Origin: Armatimonadota bacterium
Lineage (GTDB): Bacteria; Armatimonadota; UBA10988; DTZQ01
Length of the DNA: 13,950 nt
NCBI GenBank assembly: GCA_012961305.1
Contig: DTZQ01000483.1
Span: forward strand, 1-13,950
Direction: 5' to 3'
In this document: piece by piece, positions 1 to 6,342 of the stretch
How the letters are laid out: every line of letters begins with the position of its first letter
Numbering within the stretch: the stretch's first letter is position 1
The notes under the pieces: model-generated
Told to the model about the DNA's origin: nothing
Databases searched by the model: none
Seen by the model: only the letters and a program-made list of their open reading frames with translations
Program-made: the position numbers and the translations under genes

Positions 1-11
1 AACTTTAATAC

Positions 12-172
12 CGCCTCGCTTAAGTTGGTTTGGGGAAAGGAAAGCCAGCCTTCTGGCCCCGAGTTCAAACTCGGGGCTACTTTACCAAACCAACGGAAGT
101 TGGTTAAGTCGGTTTCAAACCGACTGGGTAACGGTAGCCCAAGGTTTCAATCCTGGGCAGGTCTAAGCGGCG
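12..172 (+). ncRNA. candidate structured RNA or cluster of REP-like hairpins
   Basis: Manual folding gives a closed multibranch shape. An outer stem pairs 12-14 with 170-172 and 17-22 with 164-169, leaving a 2-base bulge. Arm A is a perfect 10-bp stem (24-33 with 85-94) holding two hairpins: 44-48/53-57 with loop CCTT, and 58-63/70-75 with loop TTCAAA. Arm B is the 19-base palindrome 107-125. Arm C pairs 137-144 with 152-158 around TTTCAAT, with one bulged A. Three loops share TTCAA, the core of the T-loop motif of tRNA, but none has the 7-base loop and 5-bp stem of a true tRNA T-arm, so this is not a tRNA. It could be a new non-coding RNA, a leader of transcripts entering from the left, or a pile-up of short interspersed palindromes. 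The strand is assumed, because palindromes fold on either strand. No Rfam family was recognised. Confidence 0.4.
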
Positions 173-181
173 AATTTAACA

Positions 182-210
182 TTGTCAAGTCATCTTGCAT
201 CCTGTATTAT
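182..210 (+). promoter_or_regulatory. sigma-70-like promoter P1
   Basis: The -35 hexamer TTGTCA (182-187) and the -10 hexamer TATTAT (205-210) are separated by exactly 17 bases. Each is one or two changes from consensus. It lies between the hairpin block and a second promoter, so a start near 217 would place the palindrome at 227-242 in the 5' leader of the glycoside hydrolase gene. Confidence 0.55.
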
Positions 211-226
211 ACCACAAACGGGCCAG

Positions 227-242
227 AAGGCAAATTTGCCTT
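227..242. repeat. 16-bp perfect palindrome, possible operator
   Basis: AAGGCAAATTTGCCTT is a perfect dyad. It lies just downstream of promoter P1 and 11 bases upstream of the -35 of promoter P2. Length, AT-rich centre and position would suit a dimeric helix-turn-helix repressor of sugar-utilisation genes, but no regulator gene is present in the window and no named operator consensus was recognised. As RNA it could form only a short hairpin and has no T-run, so it is not a terminator. Confidence 0.45.
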
Positions 243-253
243 GGGGCTTCTAC

Positions 254-283
254 TTGACAAATGGGAACTGGTTCGGGTAAAAT
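254..283 (+). promoter_or_regulatory. sigma-70 promoter P2 of the glycoside hydrolase gene
   Basis: A perfect TTGACA (254-259) is followed after 18 bases by TAAAAT (278-283). The predicted transcript starts around base 290. Because the -10 hexamer abuts the ATG at 284, that ATG cannot be used from this promoter. This supports the internal start at 380, or a leaderless ATG at 290, for the downstream gene. Confidence 0.65.
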
Positions 284-379
284 ATGGTTATGTCCGCCCT
301 CTGCTGCTCGGGGTGGAGCGTGGGGCGGTCAGTTTTCCGTAGTTCCGTGGCTAACTGCGTATCTCCTTGGGCGAATCAA

Positions 380-2896
380 ATGCGGTGGCCCAGAGTTTGG
401 TTCAGCCTGATATGCTTCGTCCTGTGCACGGGGTTAGGTTGCCCGAACCCTTCCCCCGGGGCCGAGGGGGTGCTCTTCCGCGAGGAATTTGCCCGCCCGG
501 AGGGCCTGCTCGCCGGCCCTTGGAGGGTTTTGGAAGGCACGGCGCGGGTAGAAGGTGGGCGGCTGCACATCACCTCGGAGCGGCAGAACCCTTGTGTGCT
601 CTTAGAACGAGATTTTGCGGGCGACTTCTCCGTGTGCCTGCGGCTCCTGCGGGCCCCGGAATGCCACTGGTCGGGGATGGTGGTCAAGGGCGTCTACTGG
701 CTCACGGTGAACCGCCAGTACAGTGCCCTGCTCTTAGACAAGCGGTCGGAACGAGTACCTTCGGGCACGCCGCTGGAGGCCGTTGGCCAACGCTTGGCCC
801 AGGTGCCTGGCTACTCTAAATATCTCTGGGACCCGCACGATTTCACCCTGCGGCTCGACTGCGACGGTCAGGTGGTGCGGGCCTATTTGGACGACCGGTT
901 GTTCATCGAAATCGAAGACCCCGCCATGCCCCTCAGCGGGCCAGTGATGTTGGTCGGCGGATGGGGCACAGACGTCTACGTGGACGACCTCGTCGTGCGC
1001 CAGTTCACCCCAGACCTGAGGCCCCGGAAACCGCCTCCTCCCCCCACGCCCACCCTGCCCGAATTTACCGCCCGTTTGGACCGTCAGGATGCGATTTACC
1101 ACGATGGCGAACAGCCCCAACTGACCCTTTCTTGGCGGGCGGAAGAAACGGGGCCGTTGCACCTGCGACTGACGCTGTTAGATTTCTACGAGCGCCCCGT
1201 GGGGGAGGTGGAAACGACGGTGGAACGGCCGGCCGGCCGGACAGTTAGGGCCAGGGTGCCGCTCCAACCCCCGCGCCGGGGAATATTCAAGGTCTCTCTG
1301 ATGGTGCAGGGCACAGGCGGCCCTCCTGTTCCCCAGGGAGACCTCCTCAGTTTCAGTGTCCTCCCGCGGGAGTTGGGGGAGCGTCCGGCCAACGAGGCCT
1401 CGCCCTTCGGCGGCCACCCGCACTGGGAGGTGCCGGAGTTCCATTACGCTCTGGCCCGCAAAATCGGTATGAGGTGGGCCCGCGACCACGACACCATTCA
1501 ATACACCTGGTGGGTCAACGTTCAGCCAGGCGGTGAGGGAAAGGGTAGGGTGTGGCGGTGGTACGATGAGGACTTAGCAATACTCAAGCGCAACCGCCTG
1601 CACCTCTTGGGCGAGTTTCTGTACGTGCCCGACTGGGCCTCCTCTGCGCCTCCAGAGGCCGATGCCCGTACGCGTCGCACTTCGCCGCCCCGCGACCTGA
1701 AGGACTTTGCGCGGTACGTCTACGAGACGGTCAAGCACTACCGCGAGGTCATCAAATACTGGGAGGTCTGGAACGAGCCGCATTACAGCGGCTTCTGGCG
1801 CGGCACTCCGGAGCAATATGTCCAGTTACTGCGCCTGGCCTACGAGTCCGCCAAGCGAGCGAACCCCGACTGTGTCATCATCGGCGGCGGGGGGATTGCC
1901 CTGAATGCCTTGGACTGGGTGGAGCGGGCCTTCGAGGCCGGCCTGCTGCGCTACTGCGACGTTATCTCCTTCCACTACGGCCTGGGCGGGCTGCCGTTGG
2001 AGTCCGACTGGGAACGCTTCCGCCATGCTTTAGCCCAACTGCGGGCGCTGATGCGCCGCTACGGGGAGGAGAAGCCGCTGTGGAACACCGAGGCAGCCGT
2101 CTATGGCACCAGTTTCCTCGACCCCCACCGCGCAGGCTACGCCGAACCTGAGGCGCCCTATCACTTCCGCGAGGCGGCCTACAAACTGGTGCGCATGTAC
2201 GTGGCCAACTTGGCCAACGGAGTGCAGAAGGTCTTCTACTACGATGTGCTCTGGCCGCGCCGCCGAGGGTTCATCGAAGCGGCCCGGCGCAATCCCGTCA
2301 ACACGCGAATGCTGGAACTTCACGGGGGATTAAAACCCCTGGGCGTAGCCTACGCCACGCTGGCCGACCTCCTCGAAGGAGCCCAGTGGCTGACCCGGGT
2401 GGACCTCGCCCCCAATGTACATGCTTACCTCTTCACCCACGGCGCCGAGCACATCGCCGTCTACTGGGGCAATTACGGTCGGCAGTGGAGGGAAGCCCAA
2501 CTGAGCGTGCCCGCCCGCGGACGGTGGACTCTAATTGACGTAATGAACGACCGACCTCCTCTGACCGCTGGTCCCTCGCCCGCGGGGACCGGAGAAAGAC
2601 TCGTCTTGCCCCTCTCGCGGGCTCCGTTCTTCGTCTTAGCCACCGGCGTATCCGAAAAGGGTTTCGTGTCCGCCTGGCAGGAGGCCCGGATGGAAGTGAG
2701 CGTGCCCATTACCCATCTTTCCCCCGGGTACTTGCCTCAACCCTCCTCAAACTGTCCCCCCAACGCTTGCAAAAATTGCTCCACCACCTCTGGCTTTAGG
2801 CCGACAATTTTGCCCAAGGCGCGCAGCGGATTCGGCAGTGGTTCCTGCCATAGCCATTCCACCCTCAGCCAGAAACCCGGCACCGCCTCGGAGTGA
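380..2896 (+). CDS. secreted clan GH-A (GH39-like) glycoside hydrolase
   Basis: Predicted exported retaining glycoside hydrolase of about 838 residues. The start at 380 is chosen because a signal peptide begins there (MRWPRVW, then a hydrophobic stretch to about residue 25), although no good ribosome site precedes it. The frame is open back to 284; a leaderless start at 290 is the alternative. Residues about 28-210 look like a LamG/DUF1080-type beta-sandwich, followed by a proline-rich linker (KPPPPPTPTLP), a second beta domain, and a TIM barrel from about 350. The clan GH-A pattern is clear: WEVWNEP supplies the acid/base Glu466 and PLWNTEAA the nucleophile Glu571, 105 residues apart, with DVISFHYG between them. 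The substrate cannot be read from sequence; GH39 or a GH5-related family is most likely. The recognisable protein ends near PFFVLATG (about 2650). The last 80 or so residues are a Ser/Pro/Cys-rich tail, partly antisense to the next gene, suggesting that the original stop was lost. Confidence 0.85.
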   Translation: MRWPRVWFSLICFVLCTGLGCPNPSPGAEGVLFREEFARPEGLLAGPWRVLEGTARVEGGRLHITSERQNPCVLLERDFAGDFSVCLRLLRAPECHWSGMVVKGVYWLTVNRQYSALLLDKRSERVPSGTPLEAVGQRLAQVPGYSKYLWDPHDFTLRLDCDGQVVRAYLDDRLFIEIEDPAMPLSGPVMLVGGWGTDVYVDDLVVRQFTPDLRPRKPPPPPTPTLPEFTARLDRQDAIYHDGEQPQLTLSWRAEETGPLHLRLTLLDFYERPVGEVETTVERPAGRTVRARVPLQPPRRGIFKVSLMVQGTGGPPVPQGDLLSFSVLPRELGERPANEASPFGGHPHWEVPEFHYALARKIGMRWARDHDTIQYTWWVNVQPGGEGKGRVWRWYDEDLAILKRNRLHLLGEFLYVPDWASSAPPEADARTRRTSPPRDLKDFARYVYETVKHYREVIKYWEVWNEPHYSGFWRGTPEQYVQLLRLAYESAKRANPDCVIIGGGGIALNALDWVERAFEAGLLRYCDVISFHYGLGGLPLESDWERFRHALAQLRALMRRYGEEKPLWNTEAAVYGTSFLDPHRAGYAEPEAPYHFREAAYKLVRMYVANLANGVQKVFYYDVLWPRRRGFIEAARRNPVNTRMLELHGGLKPLGVAYATLADLLEGAQWLTRVDLAPNVHAYLFTHGAEHIAVYWGNYGRQWREAQLSVPARGRWTLIDVMNDRPPLTAGPSPAGTGERLVLPLSRAPFFVLATGVSEKGFVSAWQEARMEVSVPITHLSPGYLPQPSSNCPPNACKNCSTTSGFRPTILPKARSGFGSGSCHSHSTLSQKPGTASE

Positions 2897-3474
2897 TATT
2901 CCCCCTCTTTGCCTTCAAAAACCAGACGATAGTGGCCTTCCTCTAAGCGGTAGAACTCGGCCCAGTGCCCTTGGGGGTCAATCAGCCAGTACTCCGGCAC
3001 TCCCCCTTGGGCATACTCGTAGAACTTCTCTCCTCGGTCTCTCCCCGCGCTCTCTGGGGAAACTATCTCTACCACCAAATCGGCTGGGCCTTCCAAGTAG
3101 GTCTCCTGCAGCCGACCCAGATGCTCCTTGGCCACAAAGAGCAGGTCCGGCTCCCGACCGTGCTCCAACTTCATCTGAAAGGGGGCCGAGCGCACAACTC
3201 CCAATCTGCGGGATTCTACGAAAATGCGCAGAACGCTCTCCAAAAACCCGCACAGGTTTTGATGCCAATCACTCGCCGGGGTGTACATGAGCACTTGGCC
3301 ATCCACCCATTCGGCCAGGGTGTCCTCATCTGCCCAAGCCAGAAACTCTTCGTAACTCATCTTGCCCGGCGGTGAGGGGGCCAGCAGCACCTCAATGAGT
3401 TGACGTCGCAACTCTTCATCTAACACCCCCGGCTCTTTCAGCAACTCTAATACTTGCTCCCCTCGCTCGTTCAT
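2737..3474 (-). CDS. Uma2-family (DUF820) putative restriction-endonuclease-fold protein
   Basis: A 245-residue protein of the Uma2 family, which has a PD-(D/E)XK nuclease fold, usually no known partner, and many copies per genome in Cyanobacteria, Chloroflexota and similar bacteria. The N-terminal half has the family's EWVDGQVLMYTPAS segment (residues 55-68). The predicted metal-binding core is Asp110 (EPDLLFV), Glu136 (DLVVEIVSPES) and Lys150 (RGEKFYEYAQGG), followed by VPEYWLIDP, so the active site looks intact. The first 40 and last 40 residues are outside the usual core. GGGAG about 8 bases before the ATG serves as ribosome site, and a good promoter lies at 3508-3536. The gene stands alone and is convergent with the glycoside hydrolase gene, overlapping its 3' end by 160 bases. 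Its base composition looks less GC-rich by eye than its neighbours, which would fit later insertion. The biological role is unknown. Confidence 0.85.
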   Translation of the reverse strand: MNERGEQVLELLKEPGVLDEELRRQLIEVLLAPSPPGKMSYEEFLAWADEDTLAEWVDGQVLMYTPASDWHQNLCGFLESVLRIFVESRRLGVVRSAPFQMKLEHGREPDLLFVAKEHLGRLQETYLEGPADLVVEIVSPESAGRDRGEKFYEYAQGGVPEYWLIDPQGHWAEFYRLEEGHYRLVFEGKEGEYHSEAVPGFWLRVEWLWQEPLPNPLRALGKIVGLKPEVVEQFLQALGGQFEEG

Positions 3475-3507
3475 CGTTCCACTCCCGGCAAGGATTAACC
3501 GCGTAGG

Positions 3508-3536
3508 AGAATATCACAAAGCCCTCTGTTTGTCAA
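3508..3536 (-). promoter_or_regulatory. sigma-70 promoter of the Uma2-family gene
   Basis: Reading leftward, TTGACA (3536-3531), a 17-base spacer and TATTCT (3513-3508) form a good sigma-70 promoter. The predicted start is about 27 bases before the ATG at 3474, leaving room for the GGGAG ribosome site. The gene therefore appears to be independently transcribed rather than part of the ketosynthase operon upstream of it. Confidence 0.65.
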
Positions 3537-3540
3537 GGGC

Positions 3541-3699
3541 CAGGGCTGGCATCGCCAAATAACTCTGGGAAGCCTTTGCTAAGCGCTGCGGCTCAGGTCA
3601 GCGGATAAAGCATAGGGCAAGCACACTGGTGACCAACCATCAGAGCGTTTAAGGGTCTTATCCTGCTCACTCCTACATTGGCATCAGAGTCGCTTTTCC
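3541..3699. other. intergenic spacer after the ketosynthase operon
   Basis: This spacer has no credible coding frame. On the - strand an imperfect hairpin can form around 3572-3620 (CGCTG/CAGCG plus a CTTT/AAAG pairing across an internal loop), but it lacks a T-run, so it is not called a terminator. Confidence 0.4.
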
Positions 3700-4950
3700 T
3701 CAAGCAGCACAGAGGAGGACCGCAATTACTGCGCCGCTGAAGTCCAAACCGACCACCAGCACCGTTCGTCCGCTCCAGGGGCGCGGTTCCGTGACTAAGT
3801 CCAGTTCTTCTGAATTCGCATCGGGGGTGGGCGGGAGCCAGCCTGTGTGCAGGGCGCAAAGGGCGGCAATCAGGTTCAAAGCATCCCCCGCCCCCCAAGC
3901 CTCACCCCACAAGGCTTTAGGGGCAGTCACCGGCACTCGGTCGCCCACCAGTTCGCGCAGGGCCGCTGCTAAAACTGCGTCCAGCGTGGGATGGCCGTTC
4001 GCCCCGGCGATGACCGCTTCCACCTCCCCTACCGTCAAGTTGGCGTCGGCCAATGCGGCTTGGATGGTGGCCTTTACTTCGGGGAGGGAGTCACGGTGGC
4101 CATCCAAACCGAGGGGAAAAGAGGACTGAAAGACGCCTCTCACTTCGACCGCGGGAGAGAGGCCCCGGTGCTGGGCCCGGTCCATCCGTTCCAAAATCAG
4201 CAGGGCTGTTCCTTCGCCCAATACCGTTCCGTTAGCGGTGGGAGCGAAAGGCCGACAACCCTCCGGCCCATCGTCCAGGGGGGAAAGATAGGGCTGCAGT
4301 CCGGCGAACAACGGCTCAGAGAGCACCTCCACTCCTCCGGCCAATATCGCATCCGCCCGTCCGTCGCGCAGGGCAAGCACAGCATTGACCACTGCTTGGC
4401 CGCTGGAGACCAGGCCGGCGGTCACCGTCGTGTGGTGCCCCCGCAGGTTGTATTCAATGGCCGCCAGGCTGGTGGGGGTGTTGGCCAAGGAGTGGCTGAA
4501 CAGGAGCGAACTGGCGAACTTTATGCCGCGGGCCTGGGCTCGCAGCCAGTATTCGTACATGGTCGGCAGGCACCCGTAGGCCGTGCCCAGCACTATGCCA
4601 AACTGTTCTCCCCCCGCCAGGGGTAGGTCAAACCCAGCCCCTTCTAAAGCCATCCGTCCGGCGGCCAGGGTGAAGGCGGTGGCTGGGTCTAAGTAGGTCT
4701 TCGGGGTCAGCAGCCAGTCGGTCGCCGCGAAGTCCAGTACCTCCCCCGCCAACTGCGAGCGGTAGGGTTCCGGGTCAAAGCCGGTAATTTCCCGCAGGCC
4801 GCTTTTCCCCTGTCGCAGGGCCGTCCAAACCGCCTCTGGCCCCACGCCTAAAGCGCAAATCACTCCCCAACCGCTGATGAGTATCGGAACGGACATGGGT
4901 TTCAACTCTTGCCTTAACGTAGCAGGCAAAAGTAAATCAGGTGAGGGCAT
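3700..4950 (-). CDS. catalytically dead ketosynthase, chain-length-factor-like (KS-beta)
   Basis: A 416-residue thiolase-fold protein of the FabF/beta-ketoacyl synthase family that cannot be a normal condensing enzyme. Aligned by eye with its neighbour, the NACSSG nucleophile site reads GLVSSG (Cys to Val181), VNAHATGTP reads VIAGANGHP (His to Gly316), and KAATGH reads KALWGE (His to Glu350; Lys345 is kept). The fold landmarks ISGWGVICALG, GEGTALLILE and ILAGGVEVLSEP remain. Loss of the catalytic Cys beside an active partner is the hallmark of chain-length factors (KS-beta), which dimerise with KS-alpha and shape the product cavity; in actinomycete type II polyketide systems that Cys is usually Gln. 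It is the second gene of the operon, starting 8 bases after the KS-alpha stop, with AAAGGT as a modest ribosome site. A start at 4896 (MSVPILISGWG) would match family length better but gives a 62-base gap. The partner and product are inferred. Confidence 0.8.
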   Translation of the reverse strand: MPSPDLLLPATLRQELKPMSVPILISGWGVICALGVGPEAVWTALRQGKSGLREITGFDPEPYRSQLAGEVLDFAATDWLLTPKTYLDPATAFTLAAGRMALEGAGFDLPLAGGEQFGIVLGTAYGCLPTMYEYWLRAQARGIKFASSLLFSHSLANTPTSLAAIEYNLRGHHTTVTAGLVSSGQAVVNAVLALRDGRADAILAGGVEVLSEPLFAGLQPYLSPLDDGPEGCRPFAPTANGTVLGEGTALLILERMDRAQHRGLSPAVEVRGVFQSSFPLGLDGHRDSLPEVKATIQAALADANLTVGEVEAVIAGANGHPTLDAVLAAALRELVGDRVPVTAPKALWGEAWGAGDALNLIAALCALHTGWLPPTPDANSEELDLVTEPRPWSGRTVLVVGLDFSGAVIAVLLCAA

Positions 4951-4958
4951 TTTACCTT

Positions 4959-6173
4959 TTACGCCCCGGGGTTAACTGCCAGGTGCTTGCCCAAAACGAG
5001 GGCGGCATTGTTGCCACCGAGGCCCGCAGAAAGGGACAAGACGACGTTTACCTCCCACCGTTGAGCCCGGTTGGGCACGACCTCCAAATCACACTCCGGG
5101 TCGGGCGTTTGGTAGTTGAGGGTGGGCGGAACGATGCCGTCCCGCAGGGCCAGCACACAGGCAATGGCTTCCAGCGCACCCGCGGCGGCCATGACATGTC
5201 CGGTCGCGGCTTTGAGGCTGCTGATTGGAATCCGATAAGCGTGCGGCCCCAGCACGGCCTTAATGGCCTGTGTTTCGGCCAGGTCGTGGTACGGCGTGCC
5301 GGTGGCATGGGCGTTGACGTAGTCCACTTCCTCCGGGGCCAGGCCCGCATCGGCCAAGGCCCTCCGGAGGGCCAGGCGCATTCCCTCTCCTCCTCTGTCC
5401 GGCGCCGTCAGATGGTAGGCGTTGTTGTTGGCAGCGTAGCCGAGCACCTCCGCATAAATTGGTACTCCCCGGCCCTGCGCATGTTCCCAGGATTCTAACA
5501 CCACCATCCCTGAACCTTCCCCGAACAGCGTGCCGCTGCGGTTTCGGTCGAAGGGCCGAATGGTCTCGGTGGTAATGGTCCGCAGGGCACTCAGGCCGCT
5601 CAGCGCTGACAGACTCAAGGCGTCGTGTCCCCCGGCCAGCATCACTTCCGCCTGTCCGTGGCGGATTAAGTCCGCAGCGTAGCCCAGGGCATTGGTGCCG
5701 GAGGAGCAGGCGTTGGAGAGAGTGACTACGGGGCCGGTCAGACCGAACGAGACGATGGCTCGCCCTGCCGCCGCGTGGAAATCGAAGGCGGCGAAGGCGG
5801 CCGGGTCGCCCGTCTCCACAAACCCCTCCCAGGAGGAGGCTCCGCCGAAATTGGTGGAAAAAACCGCTCCCCGGCCAGCAGCAGGAGTTTCCCGCTCCAG
5901 GCCAGCGTCCCGCCAGGCTTCCGCCGCAGCGGCCAGAGCGAACTGCGCGGCCCGGTCCAGTCCCGCTGTCGAACCCAACCCCCAGGTGGAGAAGTCGAAA
6001 TCAGTTACCTCTCCCCCCAAGTGGTTGCGCAGGCCCGTAGGGTCGAACCGGGTGATGGGTTTGAGGCCGCTGCGGTTTTCCGTCAGGTTGCGCCAGAACT
6101 CAGCAACACTGTTCCCCAGGGCACATATTGCTCCCAGGCCAGTGATGACCACTCGTTTTCGTTCGCCAGGCAT
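4959..6173 (-). CDS. FabF-type beta-ketoacyl-ACP synthase, KS-alpha of a pair
   Basis: A complete 404-residue condensing enzyme that would join malonyl-ACP to an acyl chain by decarboxylative Claisen condensation in the cytoplasm. All catalytic residues are present: Cys156 in NACSSG, His289 in NAHATGTPYHD, Lys321 and His326 in LKAATGH. The N-terminal RVVITGLGAICALG matches the family start. The C-terminal gate loop, GFGGTN in E. coli FabF, reads GLGGNN here (Leu385 at the Phe gatekeeper position), hinting at altered substrate or timing control. The start is secure: GAGGAGG lies 6 bases before the ATG, and a strong promoter lies 24 bases upstream. The next gene is a dead paralogue, so this is probably KS-alpha of a heterodimer for a polyketide, polyene or unusual fatty acid rather than the housekeeping FabF. 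No acyl carrier protein or tailoring gene lies within the window, and a stand-alone lipid role cannot be excluded. Confidence 0.9.
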   Translation of the reverse strand: MPGERKRVVITGLGAICALGNSVAEFWRNLTENRSGLKPITRFDPTGLRNHLGGEVTDFDFSTWGLGSTAGLDRAAQFALAAAAEAWRDAGLERETPAAGRGAVFSTNFGGASSWEGFVETGDPAAFAAFDFHAAAGRAIVSFGLTGPVVTLSNACSSGTNALGYAADLIRHGQAEVMLAGGHDALSLSALSGLSALRTITTETIRPFDRNRSGTLFGEGSGMVVLESWEHAQGRGVPIYAEVLGYAANNNAYHLTAPDRGGEGMRLALRRALADAGLAPEEVDYVNAHATGTPYHDLAETQAIKAVLGPHAYRIPISSLKAATGHVMAAAGALEAIACVLALRDGIVPPTLNYQTPDPECDLEVVPNRAQRWEVNVVLSLSAGLGGNNAALVLGKHLAVNPGA

Positions 6174-6196
6174 CTTGTTCCTCCTCAGACGAAGGC

Positions 6197-6225
6197 ATTG
6201 TAATCTAAACCTGCCGTTCTGTCAA
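6197..6225 (-). promoter_or_regulatory. sigma-70 promoter of the ketosynthase operon
   Basis: Reading leftward, TTGACA (6225-6220), 17 bases and TACAAT (6202-6197) make a near-consensus promoter. The predicted start near 6190 gives a leader of about 17 bases that contains little except the GAGGAGG ribosome site of the KS-alpha gene. Confidence 0.7.
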
Positions 6226-6232
6226 CTGGGCC

Positions 6233-6262
6233 TTGACGGTTCGGCGGTGGAGGTGCTATACT
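6233..6262 (+). promoter_or_regulatory. sigma-70 promoter of the ceramidase-like gene
   Basis: TTGACG (6233-6238), 18 bases, then TATACT (6257-6262). It is arranged back to back with the ketosynthase promoter, with only 7 bases between the two -35 hexamers. The predicted start near 6269 gives a 5' leader of about 74 bases carrying the hairpin at 6284-6297. Confidence 0.6.
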
Positions 6263-6283
6263 GGATGCAGGTATTTGTACTCA

Positions 6284-6297
6284 GGGGCTTCAGCCCC
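6284..6297. repeat. short GC hairpin in the 5' leader
   Basis: GGGGCTTCAGCCCC forms a 5-bp G/C stem with a TTCA loop. An alternative pairing joins TCAGGG (6281-6286) with CCCTGA (6307-6312). It has no T-run and so is not a terminator. Its shape matches short interspersed palindromes common between genes in some thermophile genomes, or it may stabilise the leader mRNA. Confidence 0.5.
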
Positions 6298-6342
6298 GTT
6301 TGACGGCCCTGAAGTGCCTGACTCCAAAGAGGAGGTGCAGCG

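Noticed and set aside
57..158. tRNA genes suggested by TTCAAA-type loops
   Set aside because: Loops and stems do not fit the 7-base T-loop and 5-bp T-stem, and no anticodon arm or acceptor with CCA-like end can be drawn.
25..342. 105-codon open frame over the hairpin block
   Set aside because: It runs through perfect inverted repeats and two promoters, has no convincing ribosome site and resembles no known protein.
3627..3635. TGGTGACCA palindrome in the spacer
   Set aside because: It is only 9 bases with a central unpaired base and no flanking extension, so it is expected by chance.
3593..3898. 101-codon - strand frame at the end of the KS-beta gene
   Set aside because: It begins inside the KS-beta coding region in another frame, has no ribosome site and ends in unremarkable spacer.
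3991..4626. 211-codon + strand frame across the KS-beta gene
   Set aside because: It is antisense to a protein with clear thiolase-fold motifs, and no recognisable domain or start signal is seen.
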